8,396 nt of DNA from positions 1 to 8,396 of the forward strand of contig DXRF01000120.1 in the NCBI GenBank assembly GCA_019411205.1, written 5' to 3'. Source of the stretch: Parabacteroides sp. (GTDB taxonomy: Bacteria > Bacteroidota > Bacteroidia > Bacteroidales > Tannerellaceae). Below are positions 1 to 6,065 of this stretch, in pieces. The stretch's first letter is position 1, and each line of letters opens with the position of its first letter. A program made the position numbers and the translations under genes. The notes beneath the pieces are model-generated. The model was not told where the DNA came from. It ran no database searches and saw only the letters and a program-made list of their open reading frames with translations.

Positions 1-633
1 CGCCCCCCATTGAAAACGGCGAAGGTTTTTCGAGAAATCGTAAGGGGCATTTTTACCATCGGCAAAAACAACTTTATTGCCGGTAGGATCACCTTCGCGC
101 AAATAGCCATCATACACGTTTCCGGAAAAATCGCCTTCCAACATATATGCAAAATACGGCCCCAGGTTCATACTGAAGCGACGATTAAACTGATGAGTTG
201 CCAAAACCGGAAAAGACAGATATGTACTCTCTACATTAGTTTTCACATATCCGGTCCAATTTCCTTTTATGCGTTCACCCCCTTCACCGATGATTTCCAT
301 TCCATAGTTTTTCACCTTGGCATTCGTTTTCATCCCTTTGCTATCCAAACGAACACCGATTCTCATTCCCCATTTCTTTTCTTGATCAAACCACTTTGTC
401 ACATTCCCTTCTATCGCTACAGCCATAGTAGGATTATAACCCGTTATATTACGAATCTCGACGGGTAAAGGTATCGGAGCCGTTCCTCCTATATTAAAGC
501 CGGCTTTTACCTCATACTCCAAACCGATCAATGCAGAGTTGATAATTCCCTTATTCCGGTCTTCCTGTCCAAAAACCGAAAACGTCACCAGCAACAAGGC
601 CAGTACACAAATTGATATAATATTCTTTCTCAT
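1..633 (-). CDS. Outer-membrane beta-barrel (PorT-like/porin family) protein, 3' end outside window
   Basis: This gene is open at the left edge; 211 codons are visible, starting with the ATG at 633. Residues 1-22 form a signal peptide: a basic start (MRKN), a hydrophobic core, and a V-F-G/Q cleavage site. The rest has the alternating aromatic/polar strands and glycine turns of small Bacteroidetes outer-membrane barrels, for example 'MAVAIEGNVTKWF', 'MRIGVRLDSKGMK', 'TYLSFPVLATHQF' and 'SMNLGPYFAYML', and ends near 'RRFQWGA'. That pattern suits the 'outer membrane protein beta-barrel' (PorT-like) family, so it probably sits in the outer membrane. It starts 13 bp after the PCMD lipoprotein gene and is surely co-transcribed with it, which suggests a lipoprotein/barrel pair. 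No substrate can be named. The identification rests on the N-terminal part only; a different barrel family is possible. Confidence 0.75.
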   Translation of the reverse strand, partial: MRKNIISICVLALLLVTFSVFGQEDRNKGIINSALIGLEYEVKAGFNIGGTAPIPLPVEIRNITGYNPTMAVAIEGNVTKWFDQEKKWGMRIGVRLDSKGMKTNAKVKNYGMEIIGEGGERIKGNWTGYVKTNVESTYLSFPVLATHQFNRRFSMNLGPYFAYMLEGDFSGNVYDGYLREGDPTGNKVVFADGKNAPYDFSKNLRRFQWGA

Positions 634-646
634 CACAATAATCTTT

Positions 647-1765
647 TTAATCTGCTGTATGAATCAATTCTACTTCATCGATATACAATGTACTACCGAC
701 AGCACCTCTGAAATAATCCCCCTCAATGCTGGAAGAAAAGACAATAGCCACATTATATTTGCCTGCTTTCAGTTTATCTTGATCCACCGTCTTTCCAGTC
801 TTTGTCACAAACGGTAAATAGAACTCCGTCCACTCATCCGTTTCCTTCCGGTCTTTCTCATCAATGCGAGCTATGGATATCAAATTCGGATGATCAAAAC
901 GATTCGTTGCATCCAATGTTTTTGTCTTTGCATCCGTCTCGTAAAAGATTGCATAAATATCCCATGTATCCTTTTTATCTTTTACGACATTTCCTTTCTC
1001 ATCTTTATATACTTCACCTGCCTTATACTTATAATATCCCTTCAAGTAGGTCGGTACATGCTCGAACGGAACTCCGAACATTGTCGCTTTCAATGGATTG
1101 GTCAATGCATTTCCTACACTGAACGTACCCATAAAAAGATTACCGGCCGCAATAGGCATACCCAACTTCGAACCAAAATCTCCAGTCGACTTTGTTTCCA
1201 ACTTTACACATTTGCCAATCTTTCCTTCTGCATAAGAAGAAGTCGGAAATGACGCCGGATCTTCCGTACCAGCCCCAGTCAAGGCAAAACCTGTATTTCC
1301 ACTGGCCCAATCCATTACCCATTTTCCATCAGAATCATTCTCATAGAAAACATTAAATACATATTTCAAAAGCGAACTTTTGTAATCCTTTACATTCTCA
1401 AAATGATACTCCGAACTGATTCCGGCAATAATATAAGTAACCTGATATTCTTTCTTCCAGTTTCCATCTTCAGAAGTTACCGTATAAGATTGCGGAGTCG
1501 TAAAGTCACGTTCGGTCCCGCTAACCGGAGAAATGGTTGCACCGGGAGTCAATGTAAATTCAGGTGCCTGATGCGTCAAATCGGCATCGGCCGTCACCAT
1601 CAATACCACTTTATTATTTTCTATAATCGGATCACGTTTCAAGATATCTCCCGGCACTGTACAAGTCAATATATCCGCTTCTGCATTCAACGCTTCGTCA
1701 CGAATACACGAAACCTGCGTAATTCCCAGCAAAAGACACACAATAAAATAGGTTATTCTCATCAT
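647..1765 (-). CDS. PCMD-domain lipoprotein, probably surface-exposed
   Basis: The product has 372 residues. Residues 1-19 are a lipoprotein signal peptide with Cys20 in the context T-Q-V-S-C; Gln at -3 is unusual for a lipobox, but Bacteroidetes sites are loose. Asp and Glu at +4 and +5 (C-I-R-D-E) resemble the acidic lipoprotein export signal of Bacteroidetes, so I infer export to the outer leaflet. Residues about 30-114 look like an Ig-like domain of the kind that precedes PCMD domains ('FTLTPGATISP', then 'YTVTSEDGNWKKEYQVTY'). The remainder, starting at 'YHFENVK' and including 'WASGNTGFALTG', matches my memory of the PCMD (putative carbohydrate metabolism) family, a beta-rich jelly-roll-like fold that may bind glycans. 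No catalytic residues are recognised. Translation may start at either of two adjacent ATGs (1765 or 1762). It is first in a two-gene unit with the barrel gene; its true ligand is unknown. Confidence 0.8.
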   Translation of the reverse strand: MMRITYFIVCLLLGITQVSCIRDEALNAEADILTCTVPGDILKRDPIIENNKVVLMVTADADLTHQAPEFTLTPGATISPVSGTERDFTTPQSYTVTSEDGNWKKEYQVTYIIAGISSEYHFENVKDYKSSLLKYVFNVFYENDSDGKWVMDWASGNTGFALTGAGTEDPASFPTSSYAEGKIGKCVKLETKSTGDFGSKLGMPIAAGNLFMGTFSVGNALTNPLKATMFGVPFEHVPTYLKGYYKYKAGEVYKDEKGNVVKDKKDTWDIYAIFYETDAKTKTLDATNRFDHPNLISIARIDEKDRKETDEWTEFYLPFVTKTGKTVDQDKLKAGKYNVAIVFSSSIEGDYFRGAVGSTLYIDEVELIHTAD

Positions 1766-1817
1766 CTTCTATTTTTATATAATCGGAATAAGTTTCTCTT
1801 AAAAAACAAAACGGGTA

Positions 1818-1825
1818 CAAAAATA
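1818..1825 (-). promoter_or_regulatory. Possible -7 element for the PCMD/barrel unit
   Basis: Read on the minus strand, this is TATTTTTG, a full match to the Bacteroides -7 consensus TAnnTTTG. It lies about 50 bases upstream of the PCMD start codon. The -33 position, about 20 bases further upstream, reads GGTG and is a poor match to TTTG. The call therefore rests on one element in AT-rich DNA and is weak. Confidence 0.35.
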
Positions 1826-1875
1826 CATCCCTTTTCCCAAAAAGCCACCGTATTTATATTTTTATCACAGTTTTT

Positions 1876-1907
1876 ATTGTATCGCTCACCTATTATTTAT
1901 ACATTTG
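1876..1907 (+). promoter_or_regulatory. Bacteroides-type promoter for the oxidoreductase gene
   Basis: The -33 box is ATTG (1876-1879, three of four matching TTTG). After 20 bases comes the -7 box TACATTTG (1900-1907), a full match to TAnnTTTG. Transcription should start around 1912-1916, giving a leader of roughly 28 bases before the ATG at 1942. The geometry is the same as in the promoter at 3304-3335, which supports both. Confidence 0.65.
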
Positions 1908-1941
1908 GCTCAACAACTTATAATATCTAATTCATAAGACC

Positions 1942-3255
1942 ATGACAACACGCAGAGATTTTATCCGGCAAGCGACCTTATTAGGAGCCGGACTTTCCAT
2001 GAGTCCATTCTTTATCAACGCAACTCCTGGAAGTGTAGGAGCGAACGACAAAATACGTGTCGGACTGATTGGCTGTAAAGGGATGGGATTTTCAGACCTA
2101 CAGGCTTTCCTCCGGAATCCGGAAGTCGAGTGTATCGCGCTATGTGACATCGATGACGAAGTCCTCAACAGCCGCGCAGCCGAAACTCAAAAGATCACAG
2201 GCAAGAAAGTTAAAAACCTATATAAAGACTGGCGAAAACTGATCGACAACAAAGATATCGACGTTGTCATCGTCGGTACACCCGACCATTGGCACTGCCT
2301 GCAAATGGTAGCCGCCTGTGAAGCCGGTAAGGATGTTTATTGCGAAAAGCCGTTAGGCAACAGCATTGAAGAATGTAACATTATGGTTCGCGCCGCCGAA
2401 AAATACAACCGGGTGGTACAGGTAGGACAATGGCAGCGCAGTGACCCACACTGGCAGGATGCCATGGCATTCGTACACAGCGGGCAATTAGGCAAGATAC
2501 GTACCGTCCGCGTCTTTTCATACCAAGGTTGGTGTCCTTCCATCCCGGTCAAGCCGGACGAACCTGTTCCTGCAGGAGTAGACTATGACATGTGGCTGGG
2601 CCCGGCTCCTAAACGTCCGTTCAACCGTAACCGTTTCCATTTCACCTTCCGATGGTTCTGGGATTATGCCGGCGGACTGATGACGGATTGGGGCGTGCAC
2701 CTGCTCGACTATGCATTATATGGAATGAACGTTACGGCTCCCAACTCCATCATGGCCTCGGGTGGCAAATTCGGATATCCGGATGACGCCTGCGAAACAC
2801 CGGACTTGCTGCAGACAATTTATACATTCGATGACTTCACTGTCATGTGGGATCATGCAATCGGTATCGACGACGGAGCTTACGGGCGTAATCACGGCCT
2901 GGGATTTGTCGGAGAAAACGGAACACTGGTTGTCGACCGCGGCGGCTGGGAAGTAATCCCCGAAAAAGTTAGCGGCAAGGCCCGTATGGAAGCTGTTCCA
3001 TTGAAGAAAGCATATGGTGAAGGCGGCTTAAATTTGCATGTCAAGAACCATCTGGAATGTATCAAGTCGCGCAACCGCAACTGTAATGCCAGCATCGAGA
3101 TCGGCGCCCATATCGCCAAGTTCTCCCAATTAGGCAACATCGCCTACCGTACCGGCAAGAAACTGACTTGGGACGGAAAGAGTTTCCATGACGCAGAAGC
3201 AGACAAATACCTATGCAAGGAATACAGGGCTCCTTGGGTGTTGCCGAAGATTTAA
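1942..3255 (+). CDS. Tat-exported Gfo/Idh/MocA family oxidoreductase
   Basis: The product has 437 residues, normal for secreted Bacteroidetes members. The N-terminus carries a twin-arginine motif (T-R-R-D-F-I-R, residues 3-9), a mild hydrophobic stretch and a likely cleavage near I-N-A at 25-27, so the folded, cofactor-loaded enzyme is probably exported to the periplasm. The Rossmann domain shows GLIGCKGMG (41-49), an acidic end to strand 2 (CDID, Asp69, favouring NAD over NADP), GTPDHWH (112-118) and the family's EKP (135-137). The C-terminal domain has GGLMTDWGVHLLD (244-256), where Asp249, His253 and Asp256 fit the usual D-x(3)-H-x(2)-D active-site helix. The family oxidises or reduces sugar hydroxyls with bound NAD; some relatives are NAD-dependent glycosidases (GH109) or act in 3-keto-glycoside pathways. 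Nothing here fixes the substrate. It is a single-gene unit, divergent from the PCMD gene and closed by a terminator. Confidence 0.9.
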   Translation: MTTRRDFIRQATLLGAGLSMSPFFINATPGSVGANDKIRVGLIGCKGMGFSDLQAFLRNPEVECIALCDIDDEVLNSRAAETQKITGKKVKNLYKDWRKLIDNKDIDVVIVGTPDHWHCLQMVAACEAGKDVYCEKPLGNSIEECNIMVRAAEKYNRVVQVGQWQRSDPHWQDAMAFVHSGQLGKIRTVRVFSYQGWCPSIPVKPDEPVPAGVDYDMWLGPAPKRPFNRNRFHFTFRWFWDYAGGLMTDWGVHLLDYALYGMNVTAPNSIMASGGKFGYPDDACETPDLLQTIYTFDDFTVMWDHAIGIDDGAYGRNHGLGFVGENGTLVVDRGGWEVIPEKVSGKARMEAVPLKKAYGEGGLNLHVKNHLECIKSRNRNCNASIEIGAHIAKFSQLGNIAYRTGKKLTWDGKSFHDAEADKYLCKEYRAPWVLPKI

Positions 3256-3260
3256 ACAAA

Positions 3261-3294
3261 AAGAGGTTGTGTCAATGCAGGCACAACCTTTTTT
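3261..3294 (+). terminator. Intrinsic terminator after the oxidoreductase gene
   Basis: GGTTGTG (3265-3271) pairs with CACAACC (3282-3288) around a 10-base loop. The stem is extended by A-T and G-T pairs outward, and six T residues (3289-3294) follow. It begins a few bases after the stop codon at 3253-3255 and separates this gene from the partner-switching operon. Confidence 0.85.
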
Positions 3295-3303
3295 ATACAA
3301 TAA

Positions 3304-3335
3304 CTTGTTCACGTAAAGGATTATCTATACTTTTG
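3304..3335 (+). promoter_or_regulatory. Bacteroides-type promoter for the five-gene signalling operon
   Basis: The -33 box is CTTG (3304-3307, three of four matching TTTG), followed by 20 bases and then the -7 box TACTTTTG (3328-3335), a full match to TAnnTTTG. Transcription should begin near 3340-3344, about 22-26 bases before the first ATG at 3366. It lies immediately after a terminator. No other promoter is evident within the operon, where gaps are 21 bp or less. This is the housekeeping-type consensus, so basal expression probably does not need the operon's own output. Confidence 0.65.
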
Positions 3336-3365
3336 TTCGAATGAAAATCAGAATAGGAATAAATT

Positions 3366-3665
3366 ATGAAGATAACAATAGAAAACGGGAAAGAAACAGT
3401 CATCAATCTTTCCGGACAATTGGATACGTTAACTTCCATAGATCTTGAAAAAGAGATCACTCCCATCCTTCAGGGAGAAGCGCAAACGGTGGTGCTCAAC
3501 GGTGCGGAACTGACCTACATCAGCAGTGCCGGACTCCGTCTGCTTCTGACGCTGCAAAAAGGGATGAAGAACAAAGGAGGCTCTTTCCGGCTGAAGAATA
3601 TTCAGAATGAGATCATGGAAATCCTGAATATCACCGGATTCTCCCACATTCTCACGATCGAATAA
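3366..3665 (+). CDS. STAS-domain anti-sigma factor antagonist (RsbV/SpoIIAA-like)
   Basis: This 99-residue protein is a single STAS domain, the usual length for stand-alone antagonists. It has the first-strand motif 'INLSGQLDTLTS' (13-24; Asp20 matches the conserved Asp of 'GELD') and the phosphorylation-loop motif 'TYISSAGLRLLL' (50-61). By alignment with SpoIIAA, Ser54 is the residue that the partner kinase should phosphorylate; the Asp normally just before it is Ser53 here, a substitution I regard as tolerated in the family. In known systems the unphosphorylated protein binds the anti-sigma kinase and frees its client, while the phosphorylated form does not bind. It is the first gene of the operon, 21 bp before its presumed kinase partner at 3687; the PP2C phosphatase at the operon's end (6066) is the obvious enzyme to reactivate it. 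The family call is secure; the client is unknown. Confidence 0.92.
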   Translation: MKITIENGKETVINLSGQLDTLTSIDLEKEITPILQGEAQTVVLNGAELTYISSAGLRLLLTLQKGMKNKGGSFRLKNIQNEIMEILNITGFSHILTIE

Positions 3666-3686
3666 CAAGCGTCTCTATTCCGGCAG

Positions 3687-4097
3687 ATGACAAACACGCT
3701 ACATATAAAGAACGAGCTGGAACAGCTAACCCGTCTATACGCGTTTCTGGACCAGCAAGCCGGCGTTTACGAACTGGAGGAGCTACAGTCGATGCAAATC
3801 AAACTGGCACTAGAAGAAGCCGTGACCAACGTCATCCTGTATGCCTATCCCGACAAGAAAGACCAGGACATCCGTATTGACATGAGCTACGAGAACAAAC
3901 AGTTGACAATCGTCATAACCGATACCGGCATCGGTTTCAATCCTCTCGAAAGGCAAGAGCCGGACCTTACTCTCTCGCTGGAAGAGCGCCCGATAGGCGG
4001 CCTCGGGATTTATCTGGTCAAGCAACTGATGACGAAAGTCAGCTATAATCGTTCAGCCGGGAAAAATATACTCACAATGACAAAAGACATTCATTGA
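3687..4097 (+). CDS. RsbW/SpoIIAB-like anti-sigma serine kinase (GHKL HATPase)
   Basis: The product has 136 residues and consists almost entirely of a GHKL ATP-binding domain of the RsbW type. The N box is 'LALEEAVTNVILYAY' (40-54): Glu44 is the expected general base and Asn48 the Mg2+ ligand. The G1 box is 'DTGIGFNP' (79-86), and the G2-type glycine motif is 'GGLGIYLVKQLM' (104-115). All ATP-site features are present, so it should be an active kinase for Ser54 of the upstream STAS protein. Known family members also bind and block a sigma factor or another client. It lies 21 bp after the STAS gene, and its stop is 1 bp from the next start, consistent with translational coupling. No sigma factor is encoded nearby, so its client cannot be named; in some phyla RsbW-like proteins control non-sigma targets. 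Confidence 0.9.
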   Translation: MTNTLHIKNELEQLTRLYAFLDQQAGVYELEELQSMQIKLALEEAVTNVILYAYPDKKDQDIRIDMSYENKQLTIVITDTGIGFNPLERQEPDLTLSLEERPIGGLGIYLVKQLMTKVSYNRSAGKNILTMTKDIH

Positions 4098-4098
4098 T

Positions 4099-5220
4099 AT
4101 GGCAGACTTCGACATTAAAGATATAGCAGCGCTCAAAGTAAAGCTGCAAATCATAGAGAAGCTCGTATTGGCCGACTGGATTTTGATTATCCTGTCGATG
4201 TATTACGACTGGGGAGGATGGATCACCTGCCTGATCGTTATTCAAATCATCCTGTATATCTACAAATCGAAACTGCGCAAACAACTGAAGCAGAAAGAGT
4301 ATCTCGCCAAAGTGGTAGAAGAGCGAACTATCGAACTCCGTATCCAGCGCGACCAAGTGCTGAATGAATCCAAAAAACTATCCGACGCCCTCGACGCTCT
4401 GGCGAAAGCACAGGACGAACTGGTCCGCAAGGAGAAGCTGGCTACAGTCGGACAATTGACGCAGGGACTGGTCGACCGCATCCTGAACCCGATCAACTAC
4501 ATCAACAACTTTGCCGGCCTTTCCGCCAACCTGATCAAAGACCTGAAGGAAAACATTACGGACCAGCAGGCGATCATGTCAAAAGAGAACTACGCCGACA
4601 GCATCGAGATTCTCGATATGATCAACAGCAACTTGCAGAAGATAAACGAACACGGCTGCAACACTGTCCGGATCGTCAAAGCAATGGAAGAATTGTTGAA
4701 AGACCGTCACGGCGATGTCACCCCGACGGACATCTGCAACCTCTGCAAGGTGAACGTGGACGTGATCCGCAAGCTGTTCAAAGAAGACATCGAGAATAAG
4801 CAGATACAAATCGAACTCGACTGCCCGGAAGAACCTGCGACCGCAGAGATCAATATCGAGCAGATGAACAAAGTGATGCTCAACTTACTCAAGAACAGCA
4901 TCTACGCATTGCTGAAGAAATTGCAAAAAGAAGATTTCACACCCGTCATCAACATACACGTGGAAAAGAGGCTGAACGGGACAATCTTCCTCTGCATCCG
5001 CGACAACGGCATCGGCATCGAAGACAATATCAAAGCCAAGATATTCGAACCGTTCTTCACCACGAAGCCCACTGCCGAGGCAGCGGGTGTCGGCTTGTAT
5101 CTCTGCCGTGAGGTGATCTTGAACCACCAAGGCTCCATCATCGTGAAAAGCGAGAAGGACAACTTTACCGAGTTTATGATTACGATTCCTATTTATCAAA
5201 AAAGCAACAACAATGAATGA
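4099..5220 (+). CDS. Membrane-anchored histidine-kinase-like protein lacking the phosphoacceptor His
   Basis: The product has 373 residues. Two short hydrophobic segments (about 22-34 and 42-55), separated by a Tyr/Trp/Gly-rich turn, suggest a minimal membrane hairpin with no real extracellular sensor. A long coiled coil follows (about 57-113). The DHp H box reads GQLTQGLVDRILNPINYI (118-135), where orthodox relatives have A-H-E-I-x-N-P-L-N, so Asp126 and Arg127 replace His and Glu. The ATP domain is otherwise well formed: N box 'MLNLLKNSIYAL' (260-271), G1 'DNGIGI' (302-307), F box 'PFFTTKP' (318-324). The G2 region is weakened to 'AEAAGVGL' (326-333). It therefore cannot autophosphorylate at the canonical site. 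It shares 'PTDIC' and the F box with the next gene's kinase, suggesting an old duplication. I infer a membrane sensor or allosteric partner for that kinase. The two genes overlap by 8 bp (ATGAATGA, 5213-5220). Confidence 0.85.
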   Translation: MADFDIKDIAALKVKLQIIEKLVLADWILIILSMYYDWGGWITCLIVIQIILYIYKSKLRKQLKQKEYLAKVVEERTIELRIQRDQVLNESKKLSDALDALAKAQDELVRKEKLATVGQLTQGLVDRILNPINYINNFAGLSANLIKDLKENITDQQAIMSKENYADSIEILDMINSNLQKINEHGCNTVRIVKAMEELLKDRHGDVTPTDICNLCKVNVDVIRKLFKEDIENKQIQIELDCPEEPATAEINIEQMNKVMLNLLKNSIYALLKKLQKEDFTPVINIHVEKRLNGTIFLCIRDNGIGIEDNIKAKIFEPFFTTKPTAEAAGVGLYLCREVILNHQGSIIVKSEKDNFTEFMITIPIYQKSNNNE

Positions 5221-6046
5221 GGACAGTATGAAAGAGTTAGAACGTCTGAGGGAACAGATCAGCCAACAGGAAAAGATGGCTTCACTCGGACTGTTGAGCG
5301 CAGGTATCGCACATGAGATACAGAACCCGCTCAACTTCGTGATCAACTTCAGCAAACTATCATGTAAGTTGCTGCAAGATATGGAAGACGTATTGGACGA
5401 ACTGGAAAGCAAGCTCTCTGCCGAGGTGGACGAGGAGATTAGGGAAATCATGGACGACCTCAAAAGCAACATGTGCAAGATCGAGGAAAACGGCAACCGG
5501 GCATCGAGTATCGTCCGAGGCATCCTGCTCTATTCCCGCGGCAAGGACAACGAATACATACCGACCGACATCTGCCAGCTGACAAAAGAATATGTATGGC
5601 TTTCCTACCATGCTGTCCGCGCCAATAACAAGAGCTTCAATGTTACCATCATAGAAGAATACGACAATACACTCCCGCTGGTCAAAGTAATCCCGCAGGA
5701 CTTCAGCCGCGCTGTTCTCAACCTGATGAACAACGCCTGCTATGCAGTCTTTAGCAAGTCTAAAGGTGTCGCTGAAAATCCTTATAGTCCGACCATCAAG
5801 GTAAGACTGGCAAAAGACGGCGACCGGGTACGGTTGGTTATCGAAGACAACGGCCCGGGAATCACGAAGGAGGTCAAAGAGAAACTTTATACACCGTTCT
5901 TCACCACCAAACCGGTCGGAGAAGGAACCGGCCTCGGCCTCTCTATCACCAAGTCGATCATCGAACAAAAACATAACGGAACGATCGAGATGGAATCAGA
6001 GCCGAACGAATTCACCCGTTTCACCATTACCATTCCGATTCAATAA
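5213..6046 (+). CDS. Soluble sensor histidine kinase with intact catalytic boxes
   Basis: The product has 277 residues with no membrane segment and no separate input domain; a short N-terminal coil (1-22) leads straight into the H box, 'GLLSAGIAHEIQNPLNF', with His34 as phosphoacceptor. An extended acidic helical section (about 50-100) lies between the two DHp helices. The ATP domain has N box 'LNLMNNACYAV' (169-179), G1 'DNGPGI' (212-217), F box 'PFFTTKP' (228-234) and a full G2 box 'GEGTGLGL' (236-243). It should phosphorylate the receiver encoded 19 bp downstream (Asp58). Because it lacks its own sensor, its input is probably the membrane pseudokinase encoded just upstream and overlapping by 8 bp. 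An in-frame Met at codon 6 (5228) is an alternative start, but the overlapping ATG at 5213 suits translational coupling. The assignment as an active kinase is firm; pairing within the operon is inferred. Confidence 0.93.
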   Translation: MNEDSMKELERLREQISQQEKMASLGLLSAGIAHEIQNPLNFVINFSKLSCKLLQDMEDVLDELESKLSAEVDEEIREIMDDLKSNMCKIEENGNRASSIVRGILLYSRGKDNEYIPTDICQLTKEYVWLSYHAVRANNKSFNVTIIEEYDNTLPLVKVIPQDFSRAVLNLMNNACYAVFSKSKGVAENPYSPTIKVRLAKDGDRVRLVIEDNGPGITKEVKEKLYTPFFTTKPVGEGTGLGLSITKSIIEQKHNGTIEMESEPNEFTRFTITIPIQ

Positions 6047-6065
6047 TCAGAGAAACAACGCTACT

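Noticed and set aside
10..468. Plus-strand open frame of 152 codons at the left edge
   Set aside because: The minus strand here carries an uninterrupted 211-codon frame with a signal peptide and barrel-like strands. The plus frame is its antisense.
1403..1930. Plus-strand open frame of 175 codons opposite the PCMD gene and across the divergent promoter region
   Set aside because: Its translation is low-complexity, rich in Arg, Phe and Ser with no domain, while the opposite strand encodes a coherent lipoprotein. It is a shadow.
4453..4506. Possibility that the missing His in the first kinase is a frameshift or sequencing error
   Set aside because: The frame is continuous, and the residues on both sides of the site (G-Q-L-T-x-G and N-P-I-N-Y-I) align perfectly, so only the catalytic pair is changed.
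4885..5523. Minus-strand open frame of 212 codons inside the two kinase genes
   Set aside because: It spans the overlap of two well-supported kinase genes and encodes a Ser/Leu-rich sequence without motifs.
5360..5974. Minus-strand open frame of 204 codons inside the second kinase gene
   Set aside because: It lies wholly within a gene with all histidine-kinase boxes intact; the antisense product shows no recognisable domain.
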